This document shows, one piece after another, positions 8,992 through 17,601 of a stretch of 64,000 nucleotides of DNA. The stretch is from the NCBI RefSeq assembly GCF_015767635.1, contig NZ_CP065230.1, positions 1,116,001 through 1,180,000 on the forward strand, given 5' to 3'. This stretch comes from Halomonas sp. A40-4 (lineage in GTDB: Bacteria; Pseudomonadota; Gammaproteobacteria; Pseudomonadales; Halomonadaceae). Below the pieces are notes generated by a model. That model saw nothing but the letters and a program-made list of their open reading frames with translations. It did not search any database and was not told the origin of the DNA. Within the stretch, counting starts at the first letter, position 1; each line of letters opens with the position of its first letter. Both the position numbers and the translations under genes were made by a program.

Positions 8992-9790
8992 GTCTTACTC
9001 CTCTGCTGATTCCCCTGAGCCGACCGCCAAGGCGGATAGCCAACGCGTGCTTCATGCCGAACGTTTGACCAAAAGTGTCACCAGTGGCGAACGCACGCTG
9101 ACCATCTTACACGACCTTTCGTTGAGCGTGGCAGCTGGAGAAAGCGTGGCCATTCTGGGCAAGAGCGGGGCGGGCAAATCTACCTTGCTGGGCCTGCTGG
9201 CTGGGCTGGATACCCCGACAGACGGCGAGCTCCACCTGTTCGGCCATCCGCTCAGCCGCCTGGATGAAGACGGCCGTGCCTCGCTGCGCGCAGGCCGCGT
9301 CGGCTTTGTGTTCCAGAATTTTCAGCTGCTGCCCACGCTAAGCGCGTTGGAAAACGTGCTGCTGCCGCTGGAACTCTCGCCCCGTGCCGGAGAAACCGAC
9401 ACCGCCGCCCAGTGGCTGACCCGCGTCGGGCTGGGTGAGCGTCAGGGCCATCTGCCCAAACAGCTTTCCGGCGGCGAGCAGCAGCGCGTGGCCATCGCCC
9501 GGGCGTTTGTCAGCGACCCGGAACTGGTCTTCGCCGACGAACCCACCGGCAACCTGGACCCGGACACCGGCGCGCAAATCATCGACCTGCTCTTCGAACT
9601 CAACCATCAGGCGGGCACCACCCTGATCCTGGTCACCCACGACCACGCCCTGGCTCGCCGTTGCGACCGCTGCCTGCGGCTGATCGACGGCCACCTTGAC
9701 GCCTTCGATCCCCACACCCTTGCCAGCGACACGCTCGAAAGCCATGTCTCTAAAAGCGATGCCTCCAAAAACCATGAGGCCAAGACATGA
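8990..9790 (+). CDS. ybbA: YbbA/LolD-type ABC transporter ATP-binding protein
   Basis: This is a MacB/LolD-class ATPase of 266 residues. It has Walker A (GKSGAGKST, near residue 56), a Q-loop ([13 protein letters not shown]), signature [15 protein letters not shown], Walker B (LVFADEPT) and an H-loop (LVTHDH). It pairs with the FtsX-fold permease that overlaps it by 4 bp. The start is uncertain. The ATG at 8978 has no spaced ribosome-binding site. The ATG at 8990 has AAGGA about 11 bases upstream. A GTG at 9047, preceded by AAGGCGGA, would give the usual family N-terminus and leave room for divergent promoters. The substrate of the YbbAP system is not established. Confidence 0.88.
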   Translation: MSYSSADSPEPTAKADSQRVLHAERLTKSVTSGERTLTILHDLSLSVAAGESVAILGKSGAGKSTLLGLLAGLDTPTDGELHLFGHPLSRLDEDGRASLRAGRVGFVFQNFQLLPTLSALENVLLPLELSPRAGETDTAAQWLTRVGLGERQGHLPKQLSGGEQQRVAIARAFVSDPELVFADEPTGNLDPDTGAQIIDLLFELNHQAGTTLILVTHDHALARRCDRCLRLIDGHLDAFDPHTLASDTLESHVSKSDASKNHEAKT

Positions 9791-12354
9791 GCAACCTCAA
9801 CGCTCGGCTGGCCCTGCGTAGCCTGAAGCGCGACCTGCGTGCCGCCGATGTGCGCGCGCTGTTCGTGGCACTCATGCTCGCCGTGGCCGCCTCCACCATG
9901 ATCGCGTTTTTCCTCGACCGCCTGGACCGCGGCCTGGAGCGCCAGGCCAGCCAGATGCTGGGCGGCGATGTGGTGCTGGAACAGCGCGACCCGTTCAGCG
10001 AAGAACTGCGCGCCCAACTGGAAGATGCCGGCTTTACACTGAGCGACCAGGTCGACCTGGTCTCGATGATCAGCCGCGACGACCGCTTCCAGCCCGCCAG
10101 CCTGAAAGCCGTGGACGATATCTACCCACATTACGGCAGCTCGCGGGTGGATCTGGGCAATGGCACCGAGCAAGTGGCCTCTGGTCCGTCAGCAGGTGAA
10201 GCCTGGGCCGATCCACGCCTCGCCCAACTGATCGACATCGAGATTGGCGACAGCGTTCAGGTCGGGCAGACAGAACTGACCATCAGCGGGATTATCGAGC
10301 GTGAGGCCGACCAGTCCGGCGGCTTCGGCAGCTTCAACCCCCGGCTGATGCTCAACACCGCCGACCTGGAGGCCACCGGGCTGGTCCAGGAAGGTTCCCG
10401 GGTCGAGTTTGAAATCCTCGCCGCCGGGCCACCCCAGGCGCTGGATGCCGTGCAAGGGCTGCTCGACGAGCTGCGCCGGGAGGGTGTTGAAGTAAGCGAC
10501 GTGCGCGTCGACCAGCCACAGTTAGGCAATGCCCTGGAACGTGCCGAGAGCTACCTGGGCCTGGCCGGGCTTGCCGCCGTGCTGTTGGCAGGCGTGGCGG
10601 TGGCCATGTCCACCCGCCGTTATGTGGAACGTCATCTGGACACCGCCGCGCTGCTGCGTTGTTTCGGGGCCAGTCAGCACCAGTTGGTCGTCATTTTCTC
10701 GATTCAACTGCTGGGCCTGGCCCTGGTCGCCTCGCTGCTGGGTGCCGTGTTGGGACTGGCCGGACAGGCGCTGTTGCTATGGCTGCTGGCCAGCTTCCTG
10801 CCCATGACGCTACCGCCCCCCGGTATCATGCCCCTCGGCCTGGGGGTACTAACGGCTTTTGCGGTACTGATCGGCTTTGCCGGGCCCACGCTACTGCGCA
10901 TCAAGCGCGTCAGCGCCCTCAAGGTGCTGCGTCGCGAGCTGGACCCGCTGCCACCCGCCGCATGGCTGGTGGTCAGCGTGGCCAGCCTGGTGTTTGGCGG
11001 TCTGCTATGGCTATATTCCGGCAGTCTGCCGCTGGCAATGGCCCTGCTGGTCGGCGGCGCGGCCCTGCTCGGCGTGCTGTGGGGCATCAGCATGCTGCTG
11101 CTGAATGGCGTATTGCGCGGCGTACAGGCGCTTTCTGGCAAAGGCCCCTGGACCCAGGCGCTGCGCCTGGGTGGCCGTCAGTTAGCGCGGCGTCGGCAGG
11201 CCGGGCTCGGCCAGTTGATGGCGTTCTCGGTGACCTTCTTCGCCATGGCGATGATCGTCCTGGTACGCGGCGACCTGCTCAATACCTGGCAGAACCAACT
11301 GCCCGACGACACGCCCAACTACTTCGCGATCAATATTCAGCCCACAGAGCGTGACGACTTCGAGGACGCGATCAGCCCGCGGGCCGAAGCGCAAAGCGAA
11401 CTCTACCCCATGGTGCGTGGCCGGGTAATCTCGATCAACGACCAGGACCCGCGTGAAGCCGTGCGCCCTGACGCCCGCGGCGACAACTCCCTGCGCCGGG
11501 AGCTCAACCTCACCTGGCAGGCCGAAGTGCCGGAAGGCAACGAGATCGTCGCCGGGGAATGGTTTGCAAGTGAAGAGGGCGCTGACGAGCAGCAAGGCTG
11601 GATGAGTGAGGTAGACGCCACCGCCCAAGCCGCGCCGGTGCCCATTTCCGTGGAAGACGGCCTGGCCGAACGCCTCGGGCTGACGCTTGGCGATCGGCTC
11701 ACCTTCGCCGTGGGCAGCGATGAAATCACCACCGAGATCACCAGCCTGCGCAGCCTCAACTGGGACACCTTCCGGCCCAACTTCTTCGTGATCTTTCCGC
11801 CGGATGTGCTGGAATCCTTCGGCCACAGCTATATCACGGCGTTTTACTTGCCGGAAGACGAGCAAAGCCTGATCAATCAACTGGTGAGGGACTTCCCCGG
11901 CGTCTCGCTGCTTAACGTCGAGGCCATTCTGGGGCAGGTGCGCGATGTGCTCACCCAGGTCACCCGCGCGGTGGAACTGGTGCTGATCCTCGTGCTGCTC
12001 GCCGGGGTGAGTGTGCTCTACGCCGCGCTAACCGCCAGCCGACCGGTGCGCGCCCACGAAAGCGGCCTGCTGCGCGTATTCGGGGCAGGGGAGACGATGA
12101 TCTCACGGGTGCAGGGCGCCGAGTTCGCCCTGCTCGGGTTTGCCAGCGGGCTGCTCGGCGCGGCCCTGGCCGAACTGGCCACCGCCGTGCTGTATCTCTA
12201 CCTGCTGGACTTGCCACCCCGGCCGCACCCCGAGTTATGGCTTGCGCTACCCATCGGCGGCGCGCTGCTTATCGGCATTATCGGCCACAGCCTCTCCCGC
12301 AGCCTGCGTAAACAAGCCCCCGCGGCAAGTTTAGGGTTATTAGGGGAGGCCTAG
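9787..12354 (+). CDS. ybbP: YbbP-type ABC transporter permease (FtsX family)
   Basis: This 855-residue membrane protein begins with one N-terminal membrane segment followed by a large periplasmic domain. Two blocks of FtsX-type transmembrane helices follow (about residues 255-370 and 395-440), then a second periplasmic domain and a final helix block (about 720-840). This duplicated FtsX layout is typical of YbbP. It overlaps ybbA by an ATGA junction, which implies translational coupling in one operon. Proteins of this type act as mechanotransmission or lipid/lipoprotein-handling ABC systems. With tesA next door, a role in envelope lipid handling is possible but is inference. Confidence 0.87.
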   Translation: MSNLNARLALRSLKRDLRAADVRALFVALMLAVAASTMIAFFLDRLDRGLERQASQMLGGDVVLEQRDPFSEELRAQLEDAGFTLSDQVDLVSMISRDDRFQPASLKAVDDIYPHYGSSRVDLGNGTEQVASGPSAGEAWADPRLAQLIDIEIGDSVQVGQTELTISGIIEREADQSGGFGSFNPRLMLNTADLEATGLVQEGSRVEFEILAAGPPQALDAVQGLLDELRREGVEVSDVRVDQPQLGNALERAESYLGLAGLAAVLLAGVAVAMSTRRYVERHLDTAALLRCFGASQHQLVVIFSIQLLGLALVASLLGAVLGLAGQALLLWLLASFLPMTLPPPGIMPLGLGVLTAFAVLIGFAGPTLLRIKRVSALKVLRRELDPLPPAAWLVVSVASLVFGGLLWLYSGSLPLAMALLVGGAALLGVLWGISMLLLNGVLRGVQALSGKGPWTQALRLGGRQLARRRQAGLGQLMAFSVTFFAMAMIVLVRGDLLNTWQNQLPDDTPNYFAINIQPTERDDFEDAISPRAEAQSELYPMVRGRVISINDQDPREAVRPDARGDNSLRRELNLTWQAEVPEGNEIVAGEWFASEEGADEQQGWMSEVDATAQAAPVPISVEDGLAERLGLTLGDRLTFAVGSDEITTEITSLRSLNWDTFRPNFFVIFPPDVLESFGHSYITAFYLPEDEQSLINQLVRDFPGVSLLNVEAILGQVRDVLTQVTRAVELVLILVLLAGVSVLYAALTASRPVRAHESGLLRVFGAGETMISRVQGAEFALLGFASGLLGAALAELATAVLYLYLLDLPPRPHPELWLALPIGGALLIGIIGHSLSRSLRKQAPAASLGLLGEA

Positions 12355-12358
12355 CCCC

Positions 12359-12399
12359 GTAGGAGCCCGACTCGTCGGGCGATCAGGCCGTCTACAAGC
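12359..12399 (+). repeat. REP-like element, best consensus copy
   Basis: GTAGGAGC is followed by the perfect hairpin GCCCGA-CTCG-TCGGGC, then GATCAGGCCG and TCTACAAGC. It lies 5 bp after the ybbP stop codon, in the gap before glyA, where it could act as a transcript-end hairpin. Confidence 0.88.
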
Positions 12400-12532
12400 A
12401 ACATTAAGCAGTACCCGCACATGAGCGCGATTCATCTGCATCCTGACGCGGATGCGATGAAAGTCGCGCTCGGCTGAGGTATCATGGGCGCCTACTCTTT
12501 CATGACGACCCTTCGTACGAGGTTTCCCGCCG

Positions 12533-13798
<1,266 letters not shown>

Positions 13799-13828
13799 TT
13801 AAACGAAGTGGCTTGACCGATCCTGATC

Positions 13829-13850
13829 CCCCGACTTGTCGGGCGATCAG
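13829..13850 (+). repeat. REP-like element, partial copy after glyA
   Basis: The hairpin CCCGA-CTTG-TCGGG is followed by GCGATCAGG. The GTAGGAG head is replaced by CTGATC, and the tail is diverged (GTTGCCTGTAGG). It follows the glyA stop by about 30 bp. A TATAAT at 13863-13868, just after it, could be a -10 for the next gene. Confidence 0.75.
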
Positions 13851-13943
13851 GTTGCCTGTAGGTATAATGAACGGCGGTACTTTCGTGCTAGCCTAAAGGA
13901 GTATTCTTGTGGGGGCTGTTGGATGCATTGTCATCGATTCGAC

Positions 13944-14177
13944 ATGGATGTTCATGTAACTCGACATGCACGAGAGCATATGACGCAGCGCGCTATTAGT
14001 GAAGAACAATTGAGAGCGCTACTCGAAACAGGGTAGATTCGATATAAAGATGATAGCCGTTTCTGGATAGCTAAAATGTTCTCGTCACGGAATGACAACT
14101 TGGTATGCGCTGCCGTTGTGCTAGAAGATAAGCTCATAGTTAAAACCGTTATGCACCATTTTCAGTGGGAGGGTTAA
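13944..14177 (+). pseudogene. DUF4258-like gene interrupted by an in-frame amber codon
   Basis: One frame runs from MDVHVTRHAREHMTQR to HHFQWEG and TAA at 14175-14177, broken only by TAG at 14034-14036 after LLETG. With that codon read through, the product is 77 residues. It has the layout of DUF4258/RelE-like proteins: an N-terminal HAxEHMxxR helix, then strands RFWIAKMF, NLVCAAVVLED and LIVKTVMHHF. Such proteins often sit beside a DUF2283 protein, and one follows here 2 bp later. The gene is either inactivated by a point mutation, or it is a sequencing error or recoded codon. A start at 13923 is also possible. Confidence 0.65.
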
Positions 14178-14179
14178 AC

Positions 14180-14371
14180 ATGCGAACCACCTATGACGAA
14201 ACGGATGACATTTTAGTCGTGCATCTCTCCGACAAGCCAATCTCGAAAGAGGTGTCGCAAGATTGGAATACGCATATTAGTTACGCAGAAGATGGCACCG
14301 TTGTTGAAGTTGTGATTTTAGAAGCATCCAAACAAGGCGCCTGGCCGTTGTTGCGCAGCCACGCCGCGTAA
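14180..14371 (+). CDS. DUF2283 small protein, probable partner of the broken DUF4258 gene
   Basis: This 63-residue protein begins MRTTYDETDDILVVHLSD. This beta-strand pattern, an ITYD-like strand followed by D.L.I.F/LSD, is typical of DUF2283, a family often found next to DUF4258 or RelE-like genes and suspected to be an antitoxin. The ATG at 14180 is chosen because it begins the conserved domain and lies 2 bp after the stop of the upstream frame. An earlier in-frame start at 14165 would overlap that gene. If the upstream toxin-like gene is dead, this is an orphan partner. The toxin-antitoxin role is inference. Confidence 0.65.
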   Translation: MRTTYDETDDILVVHLSDKPISKEVSQDWNTHISYAEDGTVVEVVILEASKQGAWPLLRSHAA

Positions 14372-14383
14372 TCTCCAGCCCCT

Positions 14384-14464
14384 GTGGGAACTCAACTTTG
14401 TCGAGCGATCAGCCCATCTACCAGCGATCACCCAAGGCGCCTTGATCCTTCCTGATCGCCCAAC
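14384..14464 (+). repeat. REP-like inverted pair (REPIN-like)
   Basis: A forward copy (GTGGGAAC, hairpin-like CTCAA/TTGTCGAG, GCGATCAG, CATCTACCAGC; 14384-14425) is followed by a spacer. A short reverse fragment (CCTGATCGCCCAAC near 14451-14464) comes next. The spacer, ending ATCCTTCCTGATCGC, is related to that of the pair at 22188-22278. The 310-bp gap 14372-14680 otherwise holds the rfaH-tail fragment and the direct repeats listed separately. Confidence 0.7.
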
Positions 14465-14485
14465 GGATAACGCGCCAACCCCCCC

Positions 14486-14527
14486 TCACTGCTTCAACAA
14501 ATGCGCGATGGTGACTTCCACTTGCGG
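14486..14527 (-). pseudogene. Fragment of an rfaH 3' end
   Basis: Read leftward, these 42 bp encode PQVEVTIAHLLKQ and a stop. This nearly matches the last residues of the intact RfaH at 23332-23856 (PQQVEVPIAHLQKQ). The frame is closed by a stop codon three codons upstream, so only the tail remains. In both places a REP copy lies just past the stop, so a REP-plus-rfaH-tail segment was probably duplicated, or a second rfaH was lost here. Confidence 0.7.
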
Positions 14528-14556
14528 TTTTGACTATTCATCAACTAGCCCGCAAT

Positions 14557-14591
14557 TTTGTAAGATATTTCTTAAAGCTTTGTAAGACATT
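14557..14591 (+). promoter_or_regulatory. Tandem direct repeat upstream of vgrG
   Basis: TTTGTAAGATATT (14557-14569) and TTTGTAAGACATT (14579-14591) match at 12 of 13 positions and are spaced 22 bp apart, about two helical turns. They lie about 90 bp before vgrG. They could be a tandem binding site for a regulator or part of the promoter; no regulator is identified. Confidence 0.4.
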
Positions 14592-14680
14592 AGCTCTTCG
14601 TGCCGTAAAGGGGTTGTTCCGCCCGCAAGTCTCGCTACCCTGATCGTTTCTCATTAGCAGATAACGATCCAGGGAGTGGC

Positions 14681-16783
14681 ATGATGTCTGAAAGTATGGG
14701 GGCGGAGACAGGCCTGCAATTCACCCTAACGCTACCCGGCATTAACGATATCGCGGTGATCGACTTCACCCACCGCGAAGCGCTCTCCCAGCCTTTCGAA
14801 CTGGCCCTCAACCTGACCAGCCGCGACGTCAACCTGGATGCCGCCGACCTCCTGGACCGTGAAGCAACACTCACCATCTGGCAGGACGGCAAACCGCTGC
14901 GCCGGGTGCACGGTATCGTCAGCGAATTTGGCCGGGGTGACCGTGGCCACCGGCGTACCTTCTACTCCCTGTTACTGCGCCCCGCACTTTGGCGCCTCTC
15001 GCTGCGCCACAACTCGCGCATCTTTCAGAAAGTCGATCCGCTCACCATTATCAATACCCTATGCAACGAGCGCGGCATCCGGGACGTAGCCTTTGCGGTC
15101 ACCCGCGAGCTTCCCGAGCGCGAGTACTGCGTGCAGTACCGCGAGACGGATCTCGCCTTTATCGAGCGCCTGGCCTCGGAAGAGGGACTTTTCTATTTCC
15201 ATGAATTTGATGAGGATAGTCATCGGCTGATCTTCGCCGACGACCCACAGGTGCTGGCAAGCCTCGGCGAGCGCACGTACCACAGCCGTGCCGGGGGCAC
15301 TGCGCCCACGCGCCATGTACGCAAGCTTAGCCACACCGCCCGGGTGGCGAGTTCGTCCGCCACGCTCAAGGATTACAGCTTCAAGAACCCGGCCTACGCG
15401 CAGCTGCACGACCATCTGGGCCGCGACGTCGAGCAGCACGGCCAGCAGGTGGATTACGAGCACTACGACTACCCCGGCCGCTACAAGCAGGACGCTCCCG
15501 GCGAGCCGTTTACCCGTATCCGCCTGGAACAGCTGCGCCGTGAGGCGATCACCGCCAGTGCCGAAAGCGACCTGCCCGAACTGGCCCCCGGCCTGCGCTT
15601 CACGCTGACTGACCACGACACCGACAGCCTCAACCACGACTGGCAGGCCATCAGTGTTCTTCACCACGGCGAACAGCCCCAGGCGCTGGAAGAGGACGGC
15701 ATAGTCCTTAAAGAGAGCCAATCAGACAGTGCCGGTATGACCCGCTACCACAATCAGGTCACGCTGATTCCCGGCGATGCCCCCTGGCGCGCCACGCCAA
15801 ATCCCAAGCCCCGTGTCGACGGCCCCCAGGTCGCCTTTGTGGTCGGCCCCGACGGCGAAGAGATTCACTGCGACGAACACGGCCGGGTCAAGGTCCAGTT
15901 CCCCTGGGACCGCTATGCCGAACCCAATGAAACGGCAAGCTGCTGGGTGCGGGTTGCCCAGGGCTGGGCAGGCGGCGGCTACGGCAGCATCGCCATTCCC
16001 CGCATCGGCCATGAGGTGATTGTCTCCTTCCTGGAAGGCGACCCCGACCAGCCCTTGGTCACCGGGCGTACCTACCACGCGGTGAATACCGCGCCGTACA
16101 CGCTGCCCGAACACAAGACCCGCACAGTACTGCGCACCCAAAGCCACAAGGCCGAGGGCTTCAACGAACTGCGCTTTGAAGACGAAGCGGGCGAAGAGCA
16201 AATCTGGCTCCACGCCCAGAAAGACCTGGAGCTGCTGACGCTCAACGACTGTATTGAAGAGACCCGCAACGACAGCTTCTTGAAGGTCAATAACGACCGC
16301 ATCAGCGAGGTCGACAACGACGATCACCACACGGTGCACGGCAACCGTTTCGAGCATACCGAAGGCCAGCAGCACCTGACGGTACAAGGCACGCTGCATA
16401 TCAACGCAGGCCAGGCCTGGCTGAGTGAAAGCGGCCGGGAGCTGCACATCAAGGCAGGCCACAAAGTCGTGCTTGAGGCGGGTGACGAATTAACCCTGAA
16501 CGCTGGAGGCAGCTTTCTCAAGCTGGATGGCAGCGGCGTCACCGTGGTGGGCCCCAAGGTGCGCGTCAACGCAGGCGGCAGCCCCGGCAGTGGCAGCGGG
16601 CAGGCGGTGGAAGGCCCGCTTCTACCAGGGCATGCGATGACAGAGGCGCATGAGGTCATACCGCCAACATCGCTGCCCAAGCTGAAGGATTACCAGCTAA
16701 GCGAAGCGGCTATCATGCCGCTCTGCGGCAAGATCAATGACACCCAGTGCTCGCGCGAAGATTGCCCATGTCTAGCTGGTTAA
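14681..16783 (+). CDS. vgrG: Type VI secretion tip protein VgrG (TssI)
   Basis: This 700-residue VgrG has a gp27-like N-terminal domain (LTLPGINDIAVIDFTHREALSQPF), a gp5-like OB-fold region (about 370-480, with GRVKVQFPWDR and WVRVAQGWAGGGYG) and a beta-helical needle (about 500-640). VgrG trimers cap the Hcp tube and carry effectors into target cells. No enzymatic C-terminal extension is evident. The last 60 residues (after GQAVEGPLLPGHAM) are non-repetitive and may dock the adaptor. An AGGGAG site is 5 bp before the ATG. The end overlaps the DUF4123 adaptor gene. No structural T6SS genes are in the window, so this is an orphan vgrG cargo cluster. Confidence 0.93.
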   Translation: MMSESMGAETGLQFTLTLPGINDIAVIDFTHREALSQPFELALNLTSRDVNLDAADLLDREATLTIWQDGKPLRRVHGIVSEFGRGDRGHRRTFYSLLLRPALWRLSLRHNSRIFQKVDPLTIINTLCNERGIRDVAFAVTRELPEREYCVQYRETDLAFIERLASEEGLFYFHEFDEDSHRLIFADDPQVLASLGERTYHSRAGGTAPTRHVRKLSHTARVASSSATLKDYSFKNPAYAQLHDHLGRDVEQHGQQVDYEHYDYPGRYKQDAPGEPFTRIRLEQLRREAITASAESDLPELAPGLRFTLTDHDTDSLNHDWQAISVLHHGEQPQALEEDGIVLKESQSDSAGMTRYHNQVTLIPGDAPWRATPNPKPRVDGPQVAFVVGPDGEEIHCDEHGRVKVQFPWDRYAEPNETASCWVRVAQGWAGGGYGSIAIPRIGHEVIVSFLEGDPDQPLVTGRTYHAVNTAPYTLPEHKTRTVLRTQSHKAEGFNELRFEDEAGEEQIWLHAQKDLELLTLNDCIEETRNDSFLKVNNDRISEVDNDDHHTVHGNRFEHTEGQQHLTVQGTLHINAGQAWLSESGRELHIKAGHKVVLEAGDELTLNAGGSFLKLDGSGVTVVGPKVRVNAGGSPGSGSGQAVEGPLLPGHAMTEAHEVIPPTSLPKLKDYQLSEAAIMPLCGKINDTQCSREDCPCLAG

Positions 16784-17601
16784 ACCAACTTGCCGAACGC
16801 TGTTACCCGGCGGACAACCTTGCGGGGATGGTGACAGGCCAGCGTGGCTTTGTGGTACTGGACCAGCGTCACTCGCCTGAACAGGGCAGGCCACTGCTAT
16901 CACTTCCCGGCAAACGCGATTTTGCCACGCTATTTGCGGGTACGTCGCTTTCCCCTCTGCTGGAGGCCAGCCCCTGGCTACTTGATGTTGAAGTAGGCAG
17001 TGAAGCTTGGCATTACGCAGAAAAGCTCTGCCAGCAACGCTTGGGATGGGTATGCCAGCCACCGGCAGATCAAACCCTGCAAAGCATTGCTGACCACTTG
17101 CGGGCACTGTTTGTGATGGATGACCCGCACGGCGGAAAGTCTTTGATCAACCTTCAACAGCCTGCCGCATGGACAGCACTGCTCGCCAGCGCTCCAGCCA
17201 GTGTTTACTCACACTGGTTAAACCCGCTAGGCCAAGTAGCCACCCCCACGCCCCAGGGCCAGTGGTCTATTTGGCAGGCCGATGCGCCAGCGTCCCCTGC
17301 ACCGGAACGCTGGCCGCTTACTGCTGATATGGAAGCCGCGTTGAACGAAAGCCAACAGGCGTGGTGGTTGAGTGAACATACAGAAGAAAAGCTCTCTACT
17401 TTGCCCGACCAATGGGTAAAACGCATAAGCAAATGCGCCCAATACGGCATAACCAAAGGCAGACATTTAGCAAGATTGCTTCCTGCTATTCAACAAGCCG
17501 ACGAGGACAGCTGGCAGCGCATTGAAGACACCTTGAGTGTCCCACGCCTATCGGCCAAACAGCGAATGACAGAAGTGGAGAAAATGTATGACAACCGATA
17601 G
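16768..17601 (+). CDS. DUF4123 T6SS effector chaperone/adaptor (Tap/TEC-like)
   Basis: This 277-residue cytosolic protein has the features of a DUF4123 adaptor: a short N-terminal domain with FVVLDQR, then the conserved SPLLEASPWLLDVE and HLRALFVMDDPHGGKSLI segments. These proteins load a specific effector onto the cognate VgrG, and their genes normally lie between the two. That is the order here. The ATG at 16768 (MSSWLNQL) overlaps the vgrG 3' end by 16 bp. An earlier ATG at 16747 is less likely. The 3' end overlaps the next gene by 14 bp, so translation of all three is probably coupled. Confidence 0.85.
   Translation: MSSWLNQLAERCYPADNLAGMVTGQRGFVVLDQRHSPEQGRPLLSLPGKRDFATLFAGTSLSPLLEASPWLLDVEVGSEAWHYAEKLCQQRLGWVCQPPADQTLQSIADHLRALFVMDDPHGGKSLINLQQPAAWTALLASAPASVYSHWLNPLGQVATPTPQGQWSIWQADAPASPAPERWPLTADMEAALNESQQAWWLSEHTEEKLSTLPDQWVKRISKCAQYGITKGRHLARLLPAIQQADEDSWQRIEDTLSVPRLSAKQRMTEVEKMYDNR

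Noticed and set aside
10659-11354. 231-codon open frame inside ybbP, plus strand
   Set aside because: It overlaps a clear FtsX-family permease gene. Its Arg/Gly/Ala-rich product is typical of a shifted frame in GC-rich DNA.
12400-12532. Riboswitch in the glyA leader
   Set aside because: No glycine, THF or SAM riboswitch core could be recognised. The only structured part is the REP hairpin.
15722-16462. 246-codon open frame antisense to vgrG
   Set aside because: It lies wholly within the conserved VgrG coding region and shows no recognisable domain or ribosome-binding site.
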